Part shown: positions 1 to 10,638 of the stretch, one piece after another
How the letters are laid out: every line of letters starts with the position of its first letter
How positions within the stretch are numbered: the stretch's first letter is position 1
NCBI GenBank assembly: GCA_032622095.1
Contig: CP136064.1
Span: 251,722,484 to 251,786,483, forward strand
Source of the DNA: Siphonodentalium dalli
Lineage: Eukaryota; Mollusca; Scaphopoda; Gadilida; Siphonodentaliidae
Reading direction: 5' to 3'
Length of the DNA stretch: 64,000 nucleotides
Notes under the pieces: generated by a model
What the model saw: only the letters and a program-made list of their open reading frames with translations
Databases searched by the model: none
What the model was told of the DNA's origin: nothing
Made by a program: the position numbers and the translations under genes

Positions 1-2
1 AA

Positions 3-1114
3 AAATTGTCAGAACGTCGGAAAATCTCCAAATTATGCCAATTCTACAAAATGTTCTATAAAATGACACCCTCATATCTATATACCTTAGTTCCGAGATC
101 AACAGAGAATATGCACCGATATCCACTGAGAAAGCATCACCTAACTAACCCTTCTCGTGATACTGCGTCATACGAAAAGTCCTTTCTTCCCTCAGCCGTT
201 GAGATGTGGAACACACTCCCAGACAATGTGCGGAAGTGTGAAACATTGTGTGACTTTAAGTCGGCACTAGGAAGCACGGATAATAACCGTAGAGAACCTT
301 ATATTTACCACTATTACTATTACTCACGCCCAGCGCAAATACATCACTGCAGATTGCGACTTGGTTGTAGTTTTCTTAATAAAGACCTGTGTGAAAATTA
401 TCTCAGATCAAGTCCTCATTGTGTGTGTGGAAGTGATGAAACGGCGAATCATTTCTTAATCCACTGCCCAGTATACAGTAGACTATGGAATCCTATTAGG
501 GCCACTTGCTAATGGCGCTTTCGGCGCACTTTTTGTCGCTTTCGGCGCTTTCGGCGCGCGCCGAAACATACCCTAATGGCGCACTTTTTGTCGCTTCCGG
601 CGCGCGCCATTAGGGAGTGGACCTAATAGTATGCCAAATGGCGCTTTCGGCGCGCGCCGAAAGCGACAAAAAGTGCGCCATTAGTAACGCGCCGAAAGCG
701 ACAAAATGTGCGCCGTTACGGTGCACATTTTGTCGCTTTCGGCGCGCCGAAACATGCGCCAATATCGCACATTTTGTCGCTTTCGGCGCGCGCGCCGAAA
801 GCGCCGAAAGCGACAAATAGTGCGCCGAAAGCGACAAACAGTGCGCCGTAACGGCGCATATTTTGTCGCTTTCGGCGCTTTCGGCGCGTTACTAATGGCG
901 CACTTTTTGTCGAAAGCGCCGAAAGCGCCATTAGCAAGTGGCCCTAATAGGATTCCATAGTAGACAAAGAAACGAATGTTTTTCTGGTAGTTTGGAAAGA
1001 ACAACCATTGAGAGCGCACTGAACGGCACGATTTCAAATAGTCTGAGCGAAAATATTTTTACATTTAAAACAGTCCAGAAATTCATAATCATGACAGAAC
1101 GCTTTTCGAGCTAA
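3..1114 (+). pseudogene. C-terminal part of a non-LTR retrotransposon reverse transcriptase, split by a foldback insertion
   Basis: An open frame enters from the left edge and encodes the post-polymerase tail of a non-LTR RT. It shows the FLPSAVEMWNTLP motif followed by a CxCG...ETANHFLIHCPVY zinc-knuckle-like block, which is characteristic of these proteins. The frame is cut after SR by a 476-bp foldback (484-959) flanked by GTAGAC. If one GTAGAC copy and the insert are ignored, the same frame resumes at 966 and runs about 48 more codons (beginning QRNECFSG, ending TERFSS) to a TAA at 1112-1114. This shows the insertion hit the coding sequence. The RT domain itself lies outside the window, so the clade cannot be assigned. 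Confidence 0.85.
484..959. mobile_element. GC-rich foldback element with 6-bp target duplication (GTAGAC)
   Basis: The ends are perfect inverted repeats of more than 40 bp starting TATGGAATCCTATTAGGGCC. GTAGAC directly abuts both ends (478-483 and 960-965). The interior is built from permuted short words (GGCGC, TTTCGGCGC, TTTTTGTCGC, AAGTGCGCC and their complements) and is far more CpG-rich than its surroundings. Short ORFs on both strands here are translations of this word repeat, not genes. The 6-bp duplication does not fit Tc1/mariner (TA) or piggyBac (TTAA). No transposase is present, so the superfamily is unknown. Confidence 0.85.
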
Positions 1115-1591
1115 CATATATACAGATTATATGGCACTGCCCAATAATAATTACATTAAGTATATATCTAATATATGGAACCATTGAAATAGCTGATGAC
1201 CGACACGACAGGTGACACACAAATGTTGTATATATGCTTGTGTCTGTATTGCTCTTACGAACCCATTCTATGAAACCCATACTATAATATATTAGACATG
1301 GTGTAAACATTTAGTACATGAATAGACCAATGCATTACCTGTCTCCGACAACTCCACGACGGGACGCGACTCGAGTAATGCAAGCATAATATTGGTTGCT
1401 TTGTCGCACCATTTTATATTATGTCCACCGATGATAAGGTCACTTGTGGAGACGGCATATATAAGCCATATAGGCTTACAGCCGAATCCACTCCCATACA
1501 CAAGGAACATGGTAACATGAATTATCAATATATTATATTGTAACAAATTGTTATTGGGAATAAATATTATTAAACCAAAAAACAGAACCAT
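1115..1591. other. Unrecognised stretch with one exon-like patch on the minus strand
   Basis: No repeat family seen elsewhere in the window matches here. On the minus strand about 1339-1520 reads openly (including NIKWCDKATNIMLALLESRP) and ends at CAG|GTAATG, a donor-like site at 1333-1341. This is too little to call an exon. Confidence 0.3.
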
Positions 1592-1745
1592 ATCACCTAA
1601 TTACTGCGAGTGGTAAGAAGTTTGAACAGCCCTATTTTCTCACAAACGAACTCGTAGTCGTTAATTATACGAAACTGTTTCTGGATCGTCCGAAAAATTA
1701 GATATTATATATTCGTATTTCTTATCAGTATTAGTTCATTACGAG
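1592..1745 (+). repeat. Dispersed repeat R1, copy 1
   Basis: Begins near ATCACCTAATTACTGCGAGTGG. It matches 56997-57160 in direct orientation and 59500-59632 in inverted orientation, sharing blocks such as AAGAAGTTTGAACAG and TATTTTCTCACAAA. No coding potential or clear terminal repeats were seen. Confidence 0.75.
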
Positions 1746-1816
1746 AAAGGTGTCCAGTGTCACCTTGTACATCAGCTTCTGGATCAGTCTGATTGTCCAG
1801 ACTCTTCCCCCGAACA

Positions 1817-3045
1817 CCCGCACATTATCTGCTTATAATATAACTTATTTTAGGTAGATACTCTGCTTAGAATCGCCTCATTTTGAGTCGATCATGTGCT
1901 GAACATGAGAGCGTTTTATTCATATTATCGACTCATAATGAGGCGATTCTAAGCAATTCAATTCAATTATTTATTCACTCAAATCGTCAAATATGACACA
2001 ATAGAGCTCGGTGGAATACAGTGCATATAATTTCTGTGCAAATTACAAAAGTGGTGCGCGTTGAAAATTACACATATTATAATAATACAGTTGATTGAGA
2101 ACAGCCCATGGTTGTGCAAATGTCGGATTTTAATGTATTACGTATATAGTATGCCTCAGGAGTTTTTGAATAAAATCAGGACCCGTCTAATGAAAAGATA
2201 TAGGTTTTTCAAGGTTTTATGTCGTTTACAGTTAAAAAGTTCACTTAATTTGATGGTATTTGGTCGACAATAATAATATTTGTGTATGTATTTGACTCGC
2301 AGGTCTTTTAAACACGGGCATTGCAATATTACGTGGAATTCGTCCCCTATATTTGTACCGCATAGAGTACATAGTCTATCGGAATAATCTGAGTTAATCA
2401 ATGAACCATGGTAAGTGGTGGTTGCGGGTACGAAATTTCAGAAGTATTTGGACGGTGTCGTTTTTCACGAAAGAGAGGAATTTCTCTTTGGTGAAGTCGT
2501 GTTTTATAATTCTGTAAAAGGCATACTTATTTGAATTACACATTACCTCTCCATTCTTGAATGAATTGGTCTTCCAGCCTACACTTGACCGACTTCTTAA
2601 ATCTGTCGAGACTAGATAATGTGTGGTTGATCCATATACCCCCCATTCCAAGTTCATTTAACAGTTTATGCACATTTGCAATCCATGGGTTGTTAACGTT
2701 AGATGAGTTGTAATAAGTGAGTAATATATAATACAGTATAAATGGTAGCCTATTGCAGTTCATTTGTATAAGTTTTCCCCAGTACGTTAAATTTCTTAAT
2801 TTGATTTTCATAGTGATGGGGAATATATAAGCAGATTGTGTGCGGTCAATCACATTAATAAGCCAACTCACGACTTTCCAGATGTAGGCTCTTTAATATA
2901 TATTTTCACTGTGGCCCGCGCCATTAAACGAAATAACGGCTATGAGTCCACTGTCTGGTTATTTCAGAATAAAATAATCACATTATGTACATATAGTTCA
3001 CATTATAGGTCGATTATGTGCGTATTTGTGCGAGTATATGTTGGA
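1817..3045 (+). repeat. Dispersed repeat R4, copy 1, with internal foldback and interrupted by a retrotransposon
   Basis: The left part (1817-1955) contains an inverted repeat, TGCTTAGAATCGCCTCA...TGAGGCGATTCTAAGCA, at 1864-1955. The right part (2829-3045) matches 19048-19260 closely, sharing AATAAGCCAACTCACGAC and CACTGTGGCCCGC. In the second copy the two halves are contiguous, which shows that 1956-2827 is an insertion in this copy. Confidence 0.8.
1956..2827 (-). pseudogene. 5'-truncated non-LTR retrotransposon, RT C-terminal region, frameshifted
   Basis: Three minus-strand frames overlap to give the tail of a LINE RT. In order: a hydrophobic WIANVHKLLNELGMGGIW segment, the LEDQFIQEWRG block, the FRTRNHHLPW block, and a terminal LCTLCGTNIGDEFHVILQC zinc-knuckle-like motif followed by YYYCRPNTIKL. 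At least two frameshifts separate these blocks, so it is inactive. The 3' end on the minus strand is a short TTGAATTGAATT tail. TAAGCA occurs on both sides (1950-1955 and 2828-2833) as a target duplication, which dates the insertion after the host repeat R4. Confidence 0.85.
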
Positions 3046-3076
3046 TTGTCGTAGTTTCATGTTCCACTGTCTGTTC

Positions 3077-3246
3077 GGAACCATGTAGACCAACTTCTTC
3101 ACATTAGCTGCATTATCTGTTATAACATTGCTGATTTTGTCTGCGACATGTATACTGAAACATGACATCGCTTCCTCGTACTCATTTCTGATGCTATCAG
3201 CTGCATGCGTGGTCAGCGTGGCGACATTTGAAACGTTTTCAGGCAA
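3077..3246 (-). pseudogene. Possible hAT-type transposase fragment
   Basis: The minus-strand frame contains EEAMSCFSIHVADKISNVI followed by TDNAANVKKLV. A hydrophobic strand followed by TDNA(A/S)N is the signature around a catalytic Asp in many hAT/BED-finger transposases. The reading continues without similarity into the adjacent R4 repeat. No BED finger, dimerisation domain or terminal repeats are visible. The assignment rests on one motif. Confidence 0.4.
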
Positions 3247-3485
3247 TCATTACAGAGTGAATACTAATCGAATAATAATAGTCCATCCATTTATATATAT
3301 CGCATTATACAATGAATTAGTTCCATGCATTGGTATCAATTATTACCGTGGTCATATAGGACACATGCGTGGAACGATTGTTACTCACATCCTCCAACGA
3401 GAAGCAACCCCAGCTGGAACGAATCCATGCGCATATCAAGGTTAACATACCGACAAGATATGATGACACCCGAACCGAGTATATT

Positions 3486-3691
3486 TTAACCCTTTCAGTG
3501 CCAAGTCGGATTTTTGTATCAACCCATATTTCCTTGATCATTTTTCAAATGTATTGATTATAATCATGTGATACATTGATGGAAAGAGCTCTTTCCATCA
3601 ATGTATCACATTATTATAATCAATAAATTTGAAAAATGATCAAGGAAATATGGGTTGATACAAAAATCGGACTTGGCACTGAAAGGGTTAA
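3486..3691. mobile_element. TTAA-flanked near-perfect palindromic MITE (CCCTTTCAGTGCC ends)
   Basis: TTAA stands at 3486-3489 and 3688-3691. Between them the sequence is almost one long palindrome (CCCTTTCAGTGCCAAGT...ACTTGGCACTGAAAGGG) with the turn near 3588. TTAA targets with CCY termini are typical of piggyBac-derived MITEs. That affiliation is inferred, since no transposase is present. Confidence 0.85.
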
Positions 3692-4978
3692 CATATGAGT
3701 GGTGCGAAGCGGTTTTTCAGTACGAGCGACTTTTCTCAATGGTCACAACTTAGGCGCGATATTTGATCAGCGTACGATTGGAATATCGCACGCCCCTTAT
3801 TTCGACCAAGCCACTGAACATTAAAAACTCCATCCAGGGTTTACCGCCCTTGATGACTCGGTAAGACCGCTGCCACCGGCGACATTTTACCCACATTTGG
3901 TGGACTTCCGCGATATTAAGATATATACTAAGCGAACAGAGCAACATGCTGCCCTTGTTACGCACACAAAATATCGAAAAAAATTGTATAAATTTTGAAC
4001 TTTAAGTTTGAAAAGTCCCACTAAAACCGAAGAACTATATTTCGAAACGGTGTGATTCGGTTCTCCGATTATTTTATTAACACAAAAGTCTAAACGTACG
4101 TGTACGACGTTAATTGTCACAACTTTCGCGGCAAGTCAAATACAAGAGTTCTAATTTACTGCAATTTTGATAAGTAGCTTGCGAAAATCGTCAACAAAAC
4201 TACCACCCTGATTTTCCATTCTGTCATTATGTTTTAGTGCGGGAATTGTTCTCAAAGCACATAGAAAATTTGACTTTGGAGCGATCGGATTTCGCCATTT
4301 TTGCTGGAAAACCCCATGCTGAATGTAGAAACACAAACTAGTCCCAGCCGGAAAGTCAGAAAGGAGGTATGACTGGTGCGCTCTGATAGAGATTCTGAAC
4401 ATTGTGTGAAATTAACAAAAGTCCACGGCAGGCTACGAACTCATGTGGATATTTTTACAGCGAAGACAAGTCCAACACGCCAACCACTGGATCACGGAGC
4501 TCCACAACAGTCCAGTTAAGAATATAATGTCATGTGATTCCGAGAAACCCATTCATCTCGCGATTCGCCGGAGATATATGATAAGGCAAACATTCTGTGC
4601 GTGTTTAAATTGTCTTTTCGCACGATAACTTACCGTTATCGCACGCTATCGCGTTGATAATTGGGTCGCTTCAAGTCTTCAGGCTTCGCGGTAATAAATA
4701 CGAGCTTTTGAGCACAGGCGTTTTTAGTATAGGCACAACTAAGGAATATCATTTCAGAATCAGTAAGCGGAATATTAAATCATTCCCTTTCGGCGAGCAG
4801 TATGCACCCGTAAACTATACTACAGGTGATGAAAAATTACAGTGTCGACATTGGTTACTTTGGTTACTTTTAAAAATCACCCCTTCTCACCCTGAATGTG
4901 TACATATCGGGCGGATTATTCATCTACAGTTTAGACATCCGAATTCAGACCGCGTTTAAACCTACGTTGATTGTCCTG
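3692..4978. other. No recognisable feature
   Basis: Short ORFs only, with no shared repeats, RNA genes or protein motifs seen on either strand. Confidence 0.6.
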
Positions 4979-5288
4979 TTAACCCTTCCAGTGCGAGGGG
5001 CCGATCTTATCGGCCATAATTTACGGTATGTAGAGTGCCAGGGCCGATAAAATCAGACCTAAAAATAATAACAATTTCTTTTTAGATTTTGTTTTTTGGG
5101 TTGAATTTTGTTTGGGTATGCTTAAGCATGCTATAGCGAATCTAAAAACAAACTGGATAAAACCTTAGGGGCATGTTATAACTCAATACTATCACCATGT
5201 ATTCATAGTAATAATTTTGATGCCCATGAAAAACGTAAGATTCCCTGGCACTAAACCTACAAAATAAGTCTTGCACTGAAAGCGTTAA
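4979..5288. mobile_element. TTAA-flanked element with degenerate CCCTTCCAGTGC termini
   Basis: TTAA at 4979-4982 and 5285-5288. The ends are imperfect inverted repeats (CCCTTCCAGTGC and GCACTGAAAGCG), related to the ends of the 3486-3691 element. A GGCCGATCTTATCGGCC hairpin lies just inside the left end. No coding capacity; probably an older relative. Confidence 0.65.
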
Positions 5289-6025
5289 AGAATATAAGAA
5301 AAAATTATTCCGTGGTCTATATGGGGAGTTTTTGGTCGTTCGGTGACCAGTTTATAACTCTATACAGTGAGATTAGTGCATGCAATGGAACTACCCTGTT
5401 ACACAGCAAATTAAAAACAGACCGTAGAATAGTTCTTGATACACGGTAAACAAAATAGTATGATCCATTACACATTCATTGTGTATTATCCGTCCATACA
5501 CTATGAAAAGTGTACATTTACTATCGTCTGATAGGGAGGCGATTAAGACTATACTCAATTTAAGAATACATTTGTAAGATATCGACACTAACGCCATGTT
5601 ATCGCAATGCAGTGTATGGACATTGAAATATTCTTTATCAAGTTGCATGTAAGTACGGACCGACGTCATATCAGAATCATGGAAACTGAAACACGGGAAT
5701 GTTTTGTCTTCATTATTTTGACTGTAGATGTGGAATTTCATTCCAACAAGATCGTACAATTATTGGCTACTTTAGATTTGCAATATGTTACAGCTGGCGT
5801 CATCGGCTCATCACCTATCGATTTTGCTATTCTTCCGCAATATTAATTAATTTATGTTAGCAATCCATGTAGAAACACAGCTACGTGGCCTTCACCCCGG
5901 TGTGGGGTAGTTCAACTTCTAATGTCCATCATCGCCATCAAAATCATCATCATAACCGTCTGACGTTACCTTCATTAGCATCATCGTATTCGTAGAGATA
6001 TGTATCACGTATGGCATCAGGATTA
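5289..6025. other. No gene; remnant ATC-rich patch
   Basis: A degenerate ATC/CAT-rich tract lies at about 5925-5995. Nothing else was recognised. The right border is the putative target duplication of the CR1-like element. Confidence 0.5.
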
Positions 6026-6130
6026 CCTGTGATTTACCTGTGATCTTCAGGCCTATTTTAAGCTTTCGCTTGTATTGCCCAATTGTCGTAGTATAACATC
6101 ATATTTGCTCTAATTTACAGTGCGCTCAAT

Positions 6131-8680
6131 TCAGAATACATAGCAGAATTTGTTTGGCTTGCCTCGCCACTGGTCATTTAAAATTGATTTAAAATCATTC
6201 ACCGAACCGGCCGACACCAAATGTTCAGGGAGACTGTTCCAATTGTTAGTACTTCTGGCTGTAAAATTGTTCTTGCATAAAGTGGTGTTATATCCTTTCT
6301 TCCTAATCTTCCTAATCTTCTTACCTCTTGTTTTGCTTCCTCCATTATTTGTGTGTAACTCCATCGTTTTCAGCTTGACTTCATCTTTCTTCTGCATTAT
6401 CTTGTACATTTGGATCATATCGGTCCTCTCTCTCCGATATTCTAAAGTTGGTAATCCTAGTTCTTTGATTCTTTCTTCATATTCCTTATTTTTTATCCCC
6501 TCCACTATTTTAGTTGATCTTCTCTGCACTCTTTCTAGCATTGTTCTGTATTTTGTTTATAGTGAGGTGACCATATAGATGTCCCGTATTCCAGCTTGGG
6601 TCTGATTAATGCCTTGTATAGTGTGGTAAACATCTGTTTATCCATATATCTGAATGTTCTCTTTAGAATTCCGAGTTTCTGGTTGGCCTTATTCACTGTT
6701 GTTGCAATGTGTTTGTCAAATTTCATTCTATTGTCAAATGTCACTCCTAAATCTTTTTCTTCCATTGTTTCTTCTATGATATTGTGTTTATCTCCCTCTG
6801 ATACTGTGTAGGTTTTTGCTGTATTTGTGCTTTGTTTCCCCAGGTGCATCACTTTGCATTTTGTAGAGTTGAATCTTAATAACCACTTATCCGACCACTT
6901 TGACAGCCTATTTATATATTCTTGGAGTAATTTCTCGTCCCCTGTTGTCTTCATGTTTCTATATACCTTTGTATCATCTGCAAATATCTTGATTGAACTT
7001 GTCATCCATTCAGTAATATCATTTATGAATATCAGGGACAAGATCGGCCTGAGTACCTATCCCTGTGGTATGCCACTTGTAACATTTATGTGTCCAGATG
7101 TTTCACTCCTACTCTAACTGACTGTGTCCTTCCTGTTAAAAATGCCTGGATCCATTTATGTATGTCCCCTCTGATTCCATAGCTATCTAGTTTGTTCATC
7201 AATCTTTTATGTGGTACTGTGTCAAACGCTTTTCTGAAGTCCAAGTAACTTGAATCTATGTTGTTTCCTTCATCTAACGCCTGGTACTAAGCATCTTGGA
7301 CTTATAAAAGTTGTGTGACACTTGAGTGCTTCGATCGCAATCCATGTTGTTCTTCTGTAAAGAGGTTGTTGGTCTCCATATGGTTGAATATTTCACCTCG
7401 TATAATGGTTTCCAATACTTTGCATACCACACTTGTCAGACTCACAGGACGATAGTTACCCGGAAGACTCTTTTTACCCTTCTTGAATATTGGTACAACC
7501 TCTGCTTTCTTCCATGATTTTGGTATCTGCCCTTCTGTGATGGTATTATTAAATATGTGTCTCAATGGTTATTTTATAAAGCTGGCTGCCTGCTTTAGCA
7601 GTGAAGGGTCTCTGCTTTACCAATATTGTCGCTTATTATTCTCCCTTTCCCATCGTCTACGTCGGCTATTCCTTCCTTTACTATTGTCTTCTGCTTGACA
7701 TAATTCCAAAATGATTTTTGGTCCTTTTTAAAATTATCCGCTATTTTCTTCTCATAGTTTCGATTAGCATCTCTGCAGACAGCTGACGCTTTGTTCCGTG
7801 CTCTTGCATATCTTTCATAGTTGTTATTCGATTTATTGTATATGTATTTCTTCCATTGTGTTTGTTTTTCTTTTACTGCATTTAGAGCTGCGTTCGTCAT
7901 CCAAGGCTTCTTTTTTTTCCACCGTCTACTTCCTCCAGTTGGTGTAATTTTATCTCTTATTTCTAAGATCTTCTGGGTTGTAAATGTCCAAGCTGCATCG
8001 ATATCCATATCTTCCATTTCTTTCCAATTTATAGCCCGCATTTCATCTCCGAGATCACTGAATTCTATCTTGTTGTATTTGTATTTTATTTTGTTATCCA
8101 CTTCTTTCTCGGAGTAGCAGTTGAATTTGAACATTATAACTTTATGATCACTCTTTCCTATTGGTGGTAAGTATTCCAGCTCATTTATCATTCCCTCTTC
8201 ATTTGTTAAAACCAGGTCCAGTAAACTATCCTCTTGGTTTATCCTGTGCCTTGTGGGTTGCTTCACATGTTGGTGCATTCCTGTGTCGTTAATAGCTTCT
8301 ATGAAAGTATATGTAGGTGTTTCTGTTCCCAATTCAGTTGTCTTATTTTCCCAGTCTATGTGTTTATAGTTGAAGTCCCCCAGAATTAGTTTATGAGTTT
8401 CTTTTCTTTCAACCATTTGGTTCAGCATGATATTGAGATTTTTGTTATTCTCGTCCGTACTTGATGGACTTCTACATATGGCTCCGATCAGAAATTTGTC
8501 ATTTCCTCTAAGTTTCAATTGGCACCACTTTGATTCTTCAAAATCCGATTCTGTTTCTATAGCTATTGACTTCATATCTTCCCTGATGATTTCCGGTGAT
8601 CTTAGCTGTACCAATGTATCTAATTCTTCTTTCTTATTGGAGAGTGTATCCACATTGGTGTATAAAAAGGTTAGTCCATT
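6131..8680 (-). pseudogene. ORF2 of the CR1-like element: endonuclease and reverse transcriptase
   Basis: The endonuclease begins near 8677 (FLYTNVDTLSNKKEEL) and shows LILGDFNYKHIDW, LLDLVLTN and IGKSDHK, the APE-family Asn/Asp/His motifs. The segment between SPEI and REDMKS, where the catalytic Glu normally lies, is missing. The RT N-terminus is also shortened between KAETLHC (about 7595) and RHIFNNTITEGQIPKSWKKA (about 7565). RT motifs follow: GNYRPVSLTSVVCKVLE, YLDFRKAFDTVPHKRL (readable about 7200-7255), SGIPQGSVLGP (about 7050-7080) and IFADDTKVY (about 6965-6990). The C-terminal region carries LERVQRRSTKIVEG and FTARSTNNWNSLPEHLV. Frame changes near 7570, 7290, 7040 and 6540 make it non-functional. 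Confidence 0.85.
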
Positions 8681-8729
8681 TTTAAAACTTTGTGGGTTAA
8701 AAGACACCTTTGGTGCATTAAAAACATCA

Positions 8730-9651
8730 AGAGGGGGGGGGGGGGTCTTCGGCTTTGGGCCTCCCTCAGTCTTTTTGTCGAATGGAACTATTTTTCCACT
8801 TCTTATTATGAATTTTTCTCCATCTGTGTTCATTTCGTTCAGTTCCTCTCTTAACTGTTTCCTTTCTTATCTCTGCTCCTCCGTCTGATCTCTCTGGATG
8901 CTGATTTCTTTTAGCCCTTGGTCTTCCATCTTCTGGAGTTTGTATGCATTTGGAGTATCTTTTTTATATGGGATTTGTCATTGAAGGTGACTTTTAATGG
9001 CGGTATTTTGTTTCTTTCACTTTTCTTTCCAAGTCTATAAATGTTCTTTATTGATGGTTGCAGGTCTGGTGTTAATTCTCTGTACAGTTTATTAATAACT
9101 GCCATGTCATCTTGCTTTCTTGCTGCTCCATCCTGATTTGATGAGAGAGGAATTCCAAAGAAGCATAGGTTACTGGCCCTTGACTGTCTTTCCTCCATTT
9201 CTTTGAATCTGTCATCAAATTTATTTTGGAATGTCTTCTCTATTTCCGCCGTAATCTCTTTAATAATACTGTCTTTCACTCCACTAACTTCCCTTTTCAC
9301 CTTGTATTCAATGTTTTTAGCTACTTCTTCTACCCTTTTCTCCAATCTTTCAAACCTGGATTCACTGTCCTGCTTCATACTAGTTAGGGTGCTACTAATT
9401 TCTTTAATTGTCTGGTGTGATTTCTCGTCCACTCTGCATTTCCATTTGAATCCCGCTGTAGCTCCCATATTGCTTGCATTGCTAATTGCATCATATACTG
9501 GTTTTGGCACTTTCGTGCAGACAAGACATACCCAGCTCTCACAAACATCGCAGCATAATCCATCTGCATCCTCTGAGAATATCTCTTTGCAGTATGGACA
9601 TTCCCATTTATCTGCTTTCGCTGTTTTCTTTGCTTCTTTCTTGGGAGGCAT
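8730..9651 (-). pseudogene. ORF1 of the CR1-like element: PHD-like zinc finger and coiled-coil protein
   Basis: The first 246 residues are open from the ATG at 9649-9651. A basic start is followed by a cysteine cluster (C18, C21, C34, C37, C42, C45) typical of PHD-like fingers in ORF1 of CR1/L2-type elements. Residues about 85-160 are predicted coiled coil (SRFERLEKRVEEVAKN, KFDDRFKEMEERQSRAS), then an RNA-binding-like ASNLCFFGIPLS...IYRLGKKSE region. A stop at 8911-8913 and a frame change separate this from its probable C-terminus (KFIIRSGKIVPFDKK, about 8730-8833). A G12-14 homopolymer near 8732-8745 follows. It would bind element RNA. Confidence 0.8.
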
Positions 9652-9691
9652 TTTTATTAGTTGTTGTATTTATCTGGCTGCATCAAGGTTA

Positions 9692-10512
9692 AAGTTTCAT
9701 GCATGATTCGAAGTAGTACTGTGTTCTCATATTAGAACCGATGCTCAGCTTTTGAAATATCATCATGTCAGCGACACAGAGAGGTGCTTCGTCACCATCA
9801 TGTTGTGCCTTTCGAAGACGTGACTTTGTTGCCGGTTCCAGATTTCAAGCAATTATAACTTTGAATACTAAAACGATAATTTCTAAATGCTTCTTCTCCA
9901 CAACTTGGGAAGGGGTGTCAAACTTAAATTATAGTGTAATACAAATTTCGTGGTTCTTTTAACAATAATAGCTCCATTGCCATTGAAACAATATCATAAT
10001 TTGCCATACCATTGTCTGTATCGTCATTTGGCATCACGACCAGTGTTGGGAATATTACTATGAGTAAATAATAATACACTTCTTCTGCCATTCGGAGTTA
10101 ATTTGTAGAATTTGTACTTATATACAGTAAACACTTTTTTGTTTTTACAATTTTGTGCTCAAAAGATCGTCATGTCAGAGACACAGAGGGGTGTCTTGCA
10201 GTTGATCCACAGATCATCATGATGTGTTAATTGGAAAGGTGAAAACCATTATTGATAACATGAGTGCTTCCAAAATGTGTATTATTCACAGATTGTGTAA
10301 CTAGGTATGCATTTTAAACGAACTGATTAGCCCAAGCTCGGTCAAATGCAGCACCGAACTTCTTAAGTTTAAGTCCCGTATAAGTTCACAACATGAGAGC
10401 AAACCAACTATCTATAAATATAGTTGAACGAATCCTAATTGTCGACCATCGAATTAGGCCTATATTTTAATACAAAATTAATTTAGTGGTTCCTTTAAGA
10501 AATTAATGTATT
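9692..10512. other. No gene; one short direct repeat
   Basis: CATGTCAGCGACACAGAG near 9764 recurs as CATGTCAGAGACACAGAG near 10170, about 400 bp away. Nothing else recognised. Confidence 0.4.
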
Positions 10513-10638
10513 GGGTTTGTGTCTTATTGTAGGATACGGCGCTGTGGTCGTTGTAGTACACTGTATGAACCGCGAAGCGGTTCTCACTAAATATGTCCCA
10601 AACGATCACAGCGCTGTATCCCCCAACAACAAACACCC
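10513..10638. repeat. Imperfect foldback with inner hairpin
   Basis: The arms GGATACGGCGCTGTGGTCGTT and ACGATCACAGCGCTGTATCC pair. The loop holds a second hairpin, AACCGCGAAGCGGTT, at about 10569-10583. A non-autonomous palindromic element is likely; no target duplication was identified. Confidence 0.6.

Larger units (their letters stand above)
6026..9679 (-). mobile_element. Nearly full-length CR1-like non-LTR retrotransposon (inactive)
   Basis: The order on the minus strand is a short 5'UTR, ORF1 with a PHD-like finger and coiled coil, then ORF2 with APE-type endonuclease, RT and C-terminal domain. The coding frames occupy four phases, so several frameshifts have accumulated, and two deletions are evident. 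A tandem ATCACAGGTAA word lies at the 3' end (about 6023-6050). A possible imperfect 12-bp target duplication is seen: GCATCAGGATTA at 6014-6025 and GCATCAAGGTTA at 9680-9691 (10 of 12 identical). The boundaries depend on that duplication and could shift. Confidence 0.85.

Noticed and set aside
610-1037. Overlapping ORFs on both strands with FRRARRKRQ-type repeats
   Set aside because: They come from the word repeat of the 484-959 foldback; similar proteins on both strands reveal the palindromic DNA.
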